A stretch of DNA of 14,078 bases, from contig CATMOP010000012.1 in NCBI GenBank assembly GCA_950072225.1, positions 1 through 14,078 of the forward strand, given 5' to 3'. The stretch comes from an uncultured Nitrospina sp. (lineage in GTDB: Bacteria > Nitrospinota > Nitrospinia > Nitrospinales > VA-1). The translations under genes and the position numbers were made by a program. Below the pieces are notes generated by a model, which was not told the origin of the DNA, searched no databases, and saw only the letters and a list, made by a program, of their open reading frames with translations. Shown here one piece after another: positions 1 through 7,008 of this stretch (its first letter is position 1; the number at the start of each line of letters is the position of its first letter).

Positions 1-509
1 TCGGTGAAATATTGCCGCTGATTCAATGCCCGCTGGTGCTCGATGCGGATGCCTTGAACGCGATATCGTCTCATAAGGACTGGTTGGGGAAGTTGAAGGC
101 CGAAACTGTTCTCACCCCTCATCCTAAAGAAATGTCCCGTTTAACCGGGGTGTCAACACAAGGAATTCAAAAAAACCGAATAACCATAGCCTCAAAATTT
201 GCCACCGAGCATTCTTTGACCCTCCTCTTAAAAGGTTCTCCCAGCCTGATTGCATTAGCCGATGGGTCAATAATCATCAATTCCACAGGGAATTCCGGCT
301 TGGCAACCGGTGGATCGGGAGACGTTTTGACCGGAATCATTGCCGGGCTCATGGCTCAGGGCCTGGCCCCTTGCTCGGCTTCCATTGCAGGTTCCTATAT
401 ACACGGTCAAGCAGGAGATCACTTTGCTGAAACTGAAAGCCAAACTACCCTGATAGCGGGAGATTTATTAAGATGTCTGCCGGAAAGCCTGAAACGGATA
501 CTTCCATAA
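1..509 (+). CDS. nnrD: ADP/ATP-dependent NAD(P)H-hydrate dehydratase, C-terminal part (partial, 5' end outside window)
   Basis: This is the C-terminal part of the YjeF_C/carbohydrate-kinase-like dehydratase that converts the damaged, hydrated cofactor NAD(P)HX back to NAD(P)H using ADP or ATP. The reading frame is open from base 3, so the TTG at 12 is internal and the true start lies upstream of the window. Visible family marks are DADALN near the start, TPHPKE (usually TPHPGE), a KG pair in LLLKGSPS, and the glycine-rich nucleotide site GLATGGSGDVLTGIIAGL. In most bacteria this domain is fused behind an NAD(P)HX epimerase domain; whether that is so here cannot be seen. tsaE begins three bases after the TAA stop, a pairing (nnr-tsaE) seen in many bacteria, so the two are probably co-transcribed. 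The family is secure; the domain layout of the whole protein is not. Confidence 0.93.
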   Translation, partial: GEILPLIQCPLVLDADALNAISSHKDWLGKLKAETVLTPHPKEMSRLTGVSTQGIQKNRITIASKFATEHSLTLLLKGSPSLIALADGSIIINSTGNSGLATGGSGDVLTGIIAGLMAQGLAPCSASIAGSYIHGQAGDHFAETESQTTLIAGDLLRCLPESLKRILP

Positions 510-512
510 AGA

Positions 513-995
513 ATGAAAAAAATATCGCACAGTCCTGAAGAAACCCTGCAATTAGGAGAATCACTCGGAAGCTCTTTGGGTGCCGGTGACATCATTCTTC
601 TATTTGGAGATCTCGGTGCAGGCAAAACTCGCTTTACCCAGGGAATCTGTTACGGTTTGGAACTGGACAAGGATTTCTATATTCGCAGTCCTACTTTCAC
701 ACTAATCAATGAGTACCCAGGTAGGCTTCCTATTTACCATATCGACCTATACCGGATCGATGACCACGAAGAAATCTATTCTCTGGGCCTTGAGGAAATT
801 TTATATACCCGAGGGGTAACTATCATTGAATGGGCGGAAAAACTACGTTCTGCCCGAAAACCGGACAAACTCATCCTCAATATTCAGGACAGATTAGAAA
901 TAAATATAAAAATAATCAGCGACTCCCAGCGGGAATTCACCTTCACTTCGTTTTCTCCAGAACCGCGTTCTTTCCCTGATTTCACTTTACTTTAA
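513..995 (+). CDS. tsaE: tRNA threonylcarbamoyladenosine synthesis ATPase TsaE
   Basis: TsaE is the P-loop ATPase that works with TsaB and TsaD to make N6-threonylcarbamoyladenosine at position 37 of ANN-decoding tRNAs in the cytoplasm. The 160-residue product has the usual family size. It shows the Walker A motif GDLGAGKT (residues 32-39), the signature SPTFTLINEY (59-68), HIDLYRI (76-82) and the late EW pair (106-107). The ATG at 513 is three bases after the nnrD stop and the Walker A spacing from it is normal, so this start is favoured even though no clear Shine-Dalgarno sequence precedes it; translation is probably coupled to nnrD. The last 40 or so residues are poorly conserved in the family and give no further information. 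Confidence 0.95.
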   Translation: MKKISHSPEETLQLGESLGSSLGAGDIILLFGDLGAGKTRFTQGICYGLELDKDFYIRSPTFTLINEYPGRLPIYHIDLYRIDDHEEIYSLGLEEILYTRGVTIIEWAEKLRSARKPDKLILNIQDRLEINIKIISDSQREFTFTSFSPEPRSFPDFTLL

Positions 996-1000
996 ACATC

Positions 1001-1032
1001 TGGTATGTCATCATTGCTCATATGGTATGCCA
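1001..1032 (+). repeat. Pair of TGGTATGYCA direct repeats upstream of lptC
   Basis: TGGTATGTCA at 1001-1010 and TGGTATGCCA at 1023-1032 are the same decamer with one difference. Their starts are 22 bases apart, about two helical turns. The bases that follow each copy are also similar, so the whole unit is an imperfect tandem repeat running to about 1040. They lie in the only sizeable gap of the nnrD-to-lptB stretch, just ahead of a weak promoter-like sequence. A regulator site is possible, but nothing identifies the protein. Confidence 0.35.
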
Positions 1033-1033
1033 T

Positions 1034-1060
1034 TTGCATAAACGCTTAATGCTTTATAAA
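1034..1060 (+). promoter_or_regulatory. Possible weak sigma-70 promoter for lptCAB
   Basis: TTGCAT (1034-1039) and TATAAA (1055-1060) are separated by 15 bases, shorter than the optimal 17, and lie just before the lptC ATG at 1073. The location, in a 77-base gap between unrelated functions, is right for an lpt-rpoN operon promoter. The match is only moderate and AT-rich gaps give such matches by chance. Confidence 0.25.
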
Positions 1061-1072
1061 TTAATTATTTAA

Positions 1073-1513
1073 ATGATTAATGCGGTCAGGATAGCTCTTC
1101 TGTTAGTGGCCTTCAGCATAATCGGAGCGGCAGGGTTTTATTTTTTCAAAAGCTTCAACACTTCTGTCGAGATGGGTAACATCCGAGTCACGGTGATGGA
1201 AAAAGGAATTGACGTTGAAATCGAAAATTTCAAAGTCATCCACGAAGTCAAGGGTGTCAAGGAGTGGGAACTCAAAGCAGATTTTGCGCAAATCAATAAT
1301 GAGGAAGATTTGACCAAAATGCAGAATGTGGAAATGATCCTCCACAAGGGAGAAAACAAGAAGTATGTCATTGTTGCGGATTCGGGAACCTACAAAGAAA
1401 AAACTAATGACGTTATTTTAATGGGCCATGTAAAATTTGTGGGTGCAGCGGATATATTGATGGATAGGTTGAGCACCAACTCTCCGAAAAGCAACTCAAA
1501 ACCAGTGAAATAG
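1073..1513 (+). CDS. lptC: LPS export protein LptC (inner-membrane anchored)
   Basis: LptC is a bitopic inner-membrane protein that accepts lipopolysaccharide from the LptB2FG transporter and passes it to LptA across the periplasm. The 146-residue product has one hydrophobic N-terminal segment (about residues 5-27) followed by a periplasmic beta-jellyroll-like domain. In that domain, EWELKADFAQINNEEDLTKM and the GTYKEKTNDVILMGHVKF stretch follow the LptC pattern. It is shorter than the roughly 190 residues of the E. coli protein. The start is firm: an in-frame TAA immediately precedes the ATG. lptA starts one base after the TAG stop, so the two are coupled. The assignment rests on the membrane anchor, the domain pattern and the lptA-lptB neighbours together. 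Confidence 0.88.
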   Translation: MINAVRIALLLVAFSIIGAAGFYFFKSFNTSVEMGNIRVTVMEKGIDVEIENFKVIHEVKGVKEWELKADFAQINNEEDLTKMQNVEMILHKGENKKYVIVADSGTYKEKTNDVILMGHVKFVGAADILMDRLSTNSPKSNSKPVK

Positions 1514-1514
1514 T

Positions 1515-2072
1515 ATGAAAAGCAAATCGGCCGGATTAATTATTTTTGCCGCCTGGGTATTTGTGGCTTTACCAGCCATAGCCCAAAACGAGGCACCACT
1601 AAAAGAAAAGTCCAAAAAGAGCGAAGAACCTATAGAAATCACCTCTGATCGCATGCGGTCTGAAAACGGAGGAGTAAAAATAGTTTTTTCGGGAAACGTA
1701 GTGAGTTACAAGGGCGATCTGAAAATCACCTCTGACATTATGGAGATCTACAATACCGAGGACAAAAAGGAAACGGATGAGATTGTGGCCATTGGCAATG
1801 TGGTTGTTACCCGGGGCACAAAAAGAGCCATCGGAGACCGAGCGGTTTATTTGGACAAATTGCAAAAAATAATTTTAACGGGTACCCCCTATGCCACCGC
1901 ATGGGAAGAGGACAATATGATTGAAGGTCGGGAATTGATTTTTCTTATGGAAAAGGACCGGTTTATCGCCAATCAAAGAGTGCGCATGAAAATCTATCCA
2001 AAAGATGAAAAAAAGGACCCGAAAAAAAAGTCTCAGTTAACCGATCAAGATCAACTTTCCTCTTCCAAATAA
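1515..2072 (+). CDS. lptA: LPS transport periplasmic bridge protein LptA
   Basis: LptA (OstA-like) polymerises into the periplasmic bridge that carries lipopolysaccharide from LptC to LptD in the outer membrane. The 185-residue product begins with a classical signal peptide: lysines at residues 2 and 4, a hydrophobic core, and likely cleavage after AIA at about residue 23. The mature part has the OstA repeat style: PIEITSDRM, FSGNVVSYKGDLKITSDIMEIY, IVAIGNVVVTRGTKRAIGDRAVY and a final strand around EGRELIFLMEKDRFIANQRV. The C-terminus after about residue 163 is lysine-rich and probably disordered. It begins one base after lptC and ends four bases before lptB, which indicates one transcript. 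Confidence 0.93.
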   Translation: MKSKSAGLIIFAAWVFVALPAIAQNEAPLKEKSKKSEEPIEITSDRMRSENGGVKIVFSGNVVSYKGDLKITSDIMEIYNTEDKKETDEIVAIGNVVVTRGTKRAIGDRAVYLDKLQKIILTGTPYATAWEEDNMIEGRELIFLMEKDRFIANQRVRMKIYPKDEKKDPKKKSQLTDQDQLSSSK

Positions 2073-2076
2073 AAAA

Positions 2077-2799
2077 GTGGCTGGCCTAAGAACCGAAAAC
2101 CTTATCAAGTCATACCGGGCTCGAAAAGTAGTCAATAAATTAAGCATTGAAGTCAATCGAGGTGAAATTGTGGGCCTGCTCGGTCCAAACGGCGCGGGCA
2201 AAACCACTACCTTTTACATGGTTGTGGGGCTGACCCGCCCTGATGACGGCAAAGTTTTATTAAATGATGAAGATGTCACCTATTTTCCCATGCATGAGCG
2301 CGCCAAAAGAGGAATAAGTTATTTGCCACAGGAACCTTCGGTTTTCAGGAATTTGACGGCAGAAGAAAATATCATTGCGGTTCTGGAGACCCAGAAACTC
2401 TCCAGTTTTGACTGCAAAAAAAAGGCCCGCTCGCTTCTTCGCGAACTCAACATTCTCCATATAAAAGACTCCAAAGCTTATTCACTTTCGGGGGGAGAAC
2501 GAAGACGGGTGGAAATTAGCAGGGCTTTGGCCACATCCCCAGTGTTTATTCTCTTGGATGAGCCTTTTGCAGGAATCGACCCTATTGCCGTGGCAGATAT
2601 TCAATCCATTATTTCCCAATTAAAAAAAAAGGGCATTGGCGTTTTGATCACCGATCATAATGTCCGGGAAACCCTAAGCATTACTGATCGTGCTTACATT
2701 ATTAACGAGGGGGAAATCATCTCATCGGGTAAACCGATGGACGTTGCCCAGGATGAAAAAGTGAAACAGATTTATCTGGGCAACCAGTTTTCATTTTAG
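2077..2799 (+). CDS. lptB: LPS export ABC transporter ATP-binding protein LptB
   Basis: LptB is the cytoplasmic ATPase dimer that powers extraction of lipopolysaccharide from the inner membrane by LptFG. All ABC ATPase motifs are present in the 240 residues: Walker A GPNGAGKTT (36-44), the Q-loop glutamine in YLPQE (Q85), signature LSGGERRR (137-144), Walker B FILLDE (157-162) with catalytic E162, D-loop AGIDP (165-169) and switch histidine H194 in TDHN. The start codon is GTG, four bases after the lptA stop; the sequence MAGLRTENLIKSY matches the usual N-terminus. lptF and lptG are not in the window and are normally encoded elsewhere. rpoN follows after 17 bases, the common lptB-rpoN arrangement. 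Confidence 0.97.
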   Translation: MAGLRTENLIKSYRARKVVNKLSIEVNRGEIVGLLGPNGAGKTTTFYMVVGLTRPDDGKVLLNDEDVTYFPMHERAKRGISYLPQEPSVFRNLTAEENIIAVLETQKLSSFDCKKKARSLLRELNILHIKDSKAYSLSGGERRRVEISRALATSPVFILLDEPFAGIDPIAVADIQSIISQLKKKGIGVLITDHNVRETLSITDRAYIINEGEIISSGKPMDVAQDEKVKQIYLGNQFSF

Positions 2800-2802
2800 G
2801 CC

Positions 2803-2807
2803 GGGAG
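2803..2807 (+). promoter_or_regulatory. Ribosome-binding site of rpoN
   Basis: GGGAG lies nine bases before the ATG at 2817. It supports that codon as the rpoN start rather than the in-frame ATG codons at 2823 and 2829. Confidence 0.6.
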
Positions 2808-2816
2808 CAAGCATTT

Positions 2817-4250
2817 ATGGCGATGGAAATGAAAATTAATTTGAGCTTAAAGATGACCCAGAAGCTGGTCATGACACCCATGCTTCAGCAGGCCATCAAG
2901 CTCCTGCCTATGGCAAGATTGGAACTTGCCCAATTAATAAGACAAGAAATTATAGAAAATCCGGTTCTGGAAGAATTGCTTGAAGAGGAGAATGAAAATG
3001 AGCAGGAAAATAGTCAGAAAGAAAAGGAACCGAATGAAGATTTCAACTCCGATAATGAACAGAGCCCAAACTCTCAGGATCAGGAAATAGACTGGGACAG
3101 TTATTTTCAAGGCAACATAGATCAGGGCATGTCAGTCGAAAGTTATACTGAAAGACCCTCTATTGAATCTACATACAAAAAAGAAGCTACTTTAGCAGAC
3201 CACCTCATGTGGCAACTGGATTTATCCGTTGACTCTGACTCGGATAAATTTATCGGATCATGCATTATAGGTAACATTCAAAATGACGGATATCTTTGCG
3301 CCGACTTACAGGAAATTGCTGAAATTTGCAACACCGAAGAAAAAAATGTGCTGAGGGTTCTAAAAATTGTACAGAGTTTTGAACCCGCCGGAGTTGCCGC
3401 CCGGACTTTGAAAGAATGCCTGATGATTCAGGCACGCACCCTTTCAGAAAAAAAACCTTATGTAGAAGTACTCATTGAAAATTATTTAGAGCGGCTGGAA
3501 GACCGGTTCTTGCCAAAGGTTGCCTCTGAGTTGAAAGTTGATGTAGAGGAAGTCTTAGATGCCTTGAAAATTATCAGGGATTTATGCCCCAAACCTGGAC
3601 TTTTATTCAGCTCCGAGAGGGTTGACTATGTTGTCCCCGACCTGGTTGTAGTAAAAACAGAGAAGGGTTACGATGTGGTTTTGAATGATGATGGGGTTCC
3701 TAACCTAAGGATCAGTCCTTACTACCACAATCTGTTAAAGACCACTAAAGAGGGACAAACCAAGGAATACTTGGAGGACAAATACCGGTCTGCTTTATGG
3801 CTGATTAAAAGCATAGACCAACGAAGACAAACTATCTACAAAGTCGGGAAAAGTATCGTAAAACTGCAAAAGAGCTTTTTAGATGATGGTTTGTCCTATT
3901 TGGAACCCATGGTCCTGAAAGATGTTGCCAAAGATATTGAAATGCATGAGTCAACTGTAAGCAGAATTACCACAAACAAATACATAGATACTCCGCAGGG
4001 AGTTTTTGAGCTTAAATTCTTTTTCCATAGTGGTATCAAATCTTATATGGGGAATACCATGTCCTCCATTCGTGTAAAAAATATGATAAAGGAAATCATC
4101 AATGAGGAAGACGGGAGTTATCCATTAACAGATGATCAAATGGTTGAGGCATTAATGAGGAAAAATGCTAAAATAGCACGGAGAACTATTACAAAATATC
4201 GAAAAGAGTTGAATATTCCACCTGCAAGTAAAAGAAAAAAATGGTTTTGA
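2817..4250 (+). CDS. rpoN: RNA polymerase sigma-54 factor RpoN
   Basis: Sigma-54 directs RNA polymerase to -24/-12 promoters and needs an AAA+ activator to open them. Over 477 residues the family layout is complete. The glutamine- and leucine-rich activator-interaction region I covers about residues 1-50 (LSLKMTQKLVMTPMLQQAIK). A strongly acidic, low-complexity region II follows (about 54-110, rich in E, N, Q, D). Then come the core-binding domain, a helix-turn-helix around residues 365-395 (VAKDIEMHESTVSRITTNKY) and the RpoN box ARRTITKYRK at 454-463. The box differs slightly from the usual ARRTVAKYRE but keeps its DNA-contacting arginines. A Shine-Dalgarno GGGAG supports the start. It is followed by hpf, ptsN and ptsI, a classic association linking sigma-54 with nitrogen-type PTS regulation. 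No consensus -24/-12 promoter was noticed by eye in this window, so its targets lie elsewhere. Confidence 0.98.
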   Translation: MAMEMKINLSLKMTQKLVMTPMLQQAIKLLPMARLELAQLIRQEIIENPVLEELLEEENENEQENSQKEKEPNEDFNSDNEQSPNSQDQEIDWDSYFQGNIDQGMSVESYTERPSIESTYKKEATLADHLMWQLDLSVDSDSDKFIGSCIIGNIQNDGYLCADLQEIAEICNTEEKNVLRVLKIVQSFEPAGVAARTLKECLMIQARTLSEKKPYVEVLIENYLERLEDRFLPKVASELKVDVEEVLDALKIIRDLCPKPGLLFSSERVDYVVPDLVVVKTEKGYDVVLNDDGVPNLRISPYYHNLLKTTKEGQTKEYLEDKYRSALWLIKSIDQRRQTIYKVGKSIVKLQKSFLDDGLSYLEPMVLKDVAKDIEMHESTVSRITTNKYIDTPQGVFELKFFFHSGIKSYMGNTMSSIRVKNMIKEIINEEDGSYPLTDDQMVEALMRKNAKIARRTITKYRKELNIPPASKRKKWF

Positions 4251-4334
4251 TTTCCCCTGCCTTATAGTAATTTATGCTCCTTTTAGCAGACCTTAATCAA
4301 AATATACCGTTTGACGTTTTTCTTGGAGAACTTG

Positions 4335-4664
4335 ATGAAACTGACTGTAACTGGACGAAACATTGATATCACGGATGGAATCCGGGAACATTTGAAAAAC
4401 AAAATGGATAAGACCATCAACGAACTAGGTGAAAAAGGAGATGTCCACGTGGCACTTCATGTAGAAAAACACCGGCATTTTGCGGAGATCACAGTAAAAA
4501 CAAAGGGATTTACGGTGCATAGCCAGCACGAGACCGATGACCTCTATGCTTCGATGGATAATGCCCTGTTAAAAATTGAAAAACAGTTAAGAAAACATAA
4601 AGAAAGAGCTCAGGACCTTAGAATCAAAAAGGGCTCCCAGTCCAAACTGAAAAACCAAAACTAA
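4335..4664 (+). CDS. hpf: Ribosome hibernation-promoting factor, short form
   Basis: HPF binds the 30S subunit in stationary or starved cells and stabilises inactive 100S ribosome dimers or 70S particles. The 109-residue product has the S30AE fold pattern: MKLTVTGRNIDITDGIREHL, then the basic strand HVEKHRHFAEITVKTKGF, then DDLYASMDNALLKIEKQLRKHKER. It ends in a lysine-rich tail. It lacks the C-terminal dimerisation domain of long HPF, so it is the short type. The ATG at 4335 is chosen over a TTG at 4311 because GGAG (4325-4328) sits six bases before it and the protein then begins exactly at the family start. Its place between rpoN and ptsN is the standard one. Confidence 0.95.
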   Translation: MKLTVTGRNIDITDGIREHLKNKMDKTINELGEKGDVHVALHVEKHRHFAEITVKTKGFTVHSQHETDDLYASMDNALLKIEKQLRKHKERAQDLRIKKGSQSKLKNQN

Positions 4665-4696
4665 ACCGACCTCATCCTCAATTCGCTCCCAATCAA

Positions 4697-5161
4697 ATGA
4701 AAATAGATGATATTTTAAAAAAGGACTCCATTATTGCCAATCTGGCCGGAACCAATAAGGAAGAAGTCCTCCGTGAAATAACCGATTTCCTGCAAAAACT
4801 GAGTTTGATCAAGGACAAGGAAACCTTGTTTAATACCTTGATGGAAAGGGAAAGGCTGGGAAGCACCGGAATTGGTGAAAATGTAGCAATTCCGCACGGA
4901 AAATCCGATGAGCTTTCCAAGATCGTTACTGTCTTTGGGCGTTCCTTAAAGGGGGTAGATTTTGAGTCCCTTGACCAAAAACCTGTCCATTTTGTATACA
5001 TGGTCATTGCACCCTCCAATTCGACAGGACAACATTTAAAAGCTTTGGCCCGCATTTCAAGACTTTTTAAAAACCAGGATTTGCGCGAAGGCATTCTAAA
5101 ATTACAGGACGCTAATCAAATCTATTCACTTCTCCTTGAAGCAGACTCTAAATTCATATAA
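4697..5161 (+). CDS. ptsN: PTS IIA-like nitrogen-regulatory protein PtsN (EIIA-Ntr)
   Basis: EIIA-Ntr is the terminal phosphoacceptor of the nitrogen-type phosphotransferase chain. It regulates targets such as potassium transport and stress kinases instead of importing sugar. The 154-residue product is a single PTS EIIA type-2 domain of normal length. The phosphorylated histidine is H67 in the motif GIGENVAIPHGK, preceded by RERLGSTG, and the C-terminal helix region HLKALARISRLF is typical. It lies 32 bases after hpf, and enzyme I begins directly after its TAA stop. The genes that often follow ptsN elsewhere (rapZ, hprK, npr) are absent here. Confidence 0.96.
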   Translation: MKIDDILKKDSIIANLAGTNKEEVLREITDFLQKLSLIKDKETLFNTLMERERLGSTGIGENVAIPHGKSDELSKIVTVFGRSLKGVDFESLDQKPVHFVYMVIAPSNSTGQHLKALARISRLFKNQDLREGILKLQDANQIYSLLLEADSKFI

Positions 5162-5167
5162 TTGACC

Positions 5168-6937
5168 ATGAAAGGCATTGCTGTATCAAAAGGAGTCGCA
5201 ATCGGAAAAGCGTATCTGCTTGACTCAAGTAAGTTCTGTATTATCAAACATCAGCTTAATGAACTTGAAGCAGAAAAAGAGATTGAGCGCTTTCGCAAAG
5301 CAATTGATAAAACCAAGCTCCAAATGACGGAGATAAAAAAACGCGCCAAAAAAGTCGCCGATAAATATGCAGTTATTTTAGATACTTACAGCCTGCTTCT
5401 CGATGATGATATTCTGGTTAACGATACCATCGAAAACATCAAAAAACACAAAACCAATGCAGAGTGGGCTCTCACACAAACTTTAAACAATTTTCTAAAA
5501 CTGTTTGACAATATCAACGATGAATATTTGAAGGGGAAAAAAGACGATCTTGACCTGCTGGTCCAGACTATCCTTAAAAACCTCATTGGCCATTCCCAAG
5601 AGTCTCTGTCTGAAATCCAGGAGCCGGTAATTATTGTAACCCATTCCCTGAGTCCCTCTGACACCATCATGATGTCGAAAAACTTTGTCAAAGGGATGGC
5701 TACCGAGGCCGGCGGGAAAACATCCCATATTGGCATATTTGCTGCAGCTTTAGGAATCCCTGCAATCACAGGAATTAAAGGGCTCACTTCAAGCATTAAT
5801 TCTGGAGATCAAATTATTGTTGATGGCATTGACGGCGAGGTCATCATAACCCCCCCCAGCGAAATTTTACAACACTACGCTAAAAAACAGGAAAACTACC
5901 GCAAATACGAAGAAAGATTATTGGCCAATATCCACCAGCCCGCAGAAACACTCGATGGACATCAGGTTAAACTGTTGGCCAATATTGAATCCAATCAGGA
6001 AGTTAAAACCCTGTATAAGTTTGGGGCCGAAGGGGTAGGACTTTACCGTACAGAATTTCTTTATTTGGCGGCATCACCCTTACCGGGGGAAAGAGAACTC
6101 TATGAGAATTTCAAATCGGTTGTCCATGAAATGGACTCCAAACCCGTTGTCATTCGTACCCTGGATATCGGGATGGATAAGCAGTTTGGCGATGTCAGTA
6201 ACAGCGATGAAGACAATCCCGCCTTGGGACTTAGAGGTATTCGCTTGTCCCTGGCCAGCCCCCAGTTATTGACAGATCAAATAAAGGGAATCTTGAGAGC
6301 AAGTTTTTATGGAGATGTGAAAATTCTCTACCCCATGATCTCTTCGGTGACGGAAATAATTCAGGCCAACAAAATCCTGGAAGACGCAAAAAACGATTTA
6401 AGAAAAGATCAGATTCCATTTAATGAGAAAATCGAGGTAGGAGCCATGATAGAAACCCCGGCGGCCGCCATCTGCATTGATCATATTCTCAAGGAAGTGG
6501 ACTTTATCAGTATTGGCACTAACGACCTAATCCAGTATCTTCTGGCAGTAGATCGAATAAATGAAAATGTCGCCCATCTTTACCAACCCTTTCACCCTTC
6601 AGTATTAAGAACGTTAAAAAATATTATTCAGTCTGCTGAAAACGCAGGCATAAAGGTTTCAATTTGCGGCGAGCTTGGGGGAGACCCGATGGCAACAATG
6701 CTTTTATTGGGCCTAGGAAAACTTGATGATTTGAGCATGGAACCCCATTCGATTCCAAAGGTGAAAAAGATCATTCGCACCATTCGGCTTGATGAGGCAC
6801 GCCAGTTGGCCGATGATGTTTTAGAAATGAGTTCCTCAGAAGAAATAACATCTTTCATTACGAATGAAATGAGGATTCGATTCCCAGAAGATTTTGACCG
6901 GGACCTCAGTTTTGAAGAGAAATCAAGCTCTACCTGA
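5168..6937 (+). CDS. ptsI: Phosphoenolpyruvate-protein phosphotransferase (PTS enzyme I)
   Basis: Enzyme I takes phosphate from phosphoenolpyruvate and passes it to HPr or NPr. The 589-residue product has the usual layout: N-terminal HPr-binding and swivelling domains with MKGIAVSKGVAIGKAYLL at the start, phospho-histidine H187 in EAGGKTSHIGIF, and a C-terminal TIM-barrel PEP-binding domain. That domain carries GLYRTEFLYL, RTLDIG, SIGTNDLIQYLLAVDR and the acid catalyst C500 in ICGELGGDP. There is no N-terminal GAF domain, so it is the EI form and not EI-Ntr (PtsP). An in-frame TTG follows the ptsN stop directly, but the ATG at 5168 gives the family N-terminus. No clear Shine-Dalgarno is seen, suggesting coupling to ptsN. 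Small oddities are FAA where many family members have MAR after the active histidine, and DIGMDK where DIGGDK is usual. No HPr gene lies nearby. Confidence 0.96.
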   Translation: MKGIAVSKGVAIGKAYLLDSSKFCIIKHQLNELEAEKEIERFRKAIDKTKLQMTEIKKRAKKVADKYAVILDTYSLLLDDDILVNDTIENIKKHKTNAEWALTQTLNNFLKLFDNINDEYLKGKKDDLDLLVQTILKNLIGHSQESLSEIQEPVIIVTHSLSPSDTIMMSKNFVKGMATEAGGKTSHIGIFAAALGIPAITGIKGLTSSINSGDQIIVDGIDGEVIITPPSEILQHYAKKQENYRKYEERLLANIHQPAETLDGHQVKLLANIESNQEVKTLYKFGAEGVGLYRTEFLYLAASPLPGERELYENFKSVVHEMDSKPVVIRTLDIGMDKQFGDVSNSDEDNPALGLRGIRLSLASPQLLTDQIKGILRASFYGDVKILYPMISSVTEIIQANKILEDAKNDLRKDQIPFNEKIEVGAMIETPAAAICIDHILKEVDFISIGTNDLIQYLLAVDRINENVAHLYQPFHPSVLRTLKNIIQSAENAGIKVSICGELGGDPMATMLLLGLGKLDDLSMEPHSIPKVKKIIRTIRLDEARQLADDVLEMSSSEEITSFITNEMRIRFPEDFDRDLSFEEKSSST

Positions 6938-7008
6938 AAATGAATTACATGATGAAACTAATATTGGTTTAGTTTGTTTTTAACCTTCCAATTAAAAGGG
7001 AAATCTTA

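Noticed and set aside
4311..4334. TTG start of hpf
   Set aside because: The ATG at 4335 has GGAG six bases upstream and begins exactly where the family begins.
6938..7008. SAM riboswitch ahead of metK
   Set aside because: Only 71 bases lie between ptsI and metK, and no paired stems or SAM-riboswitch core motif are visible.
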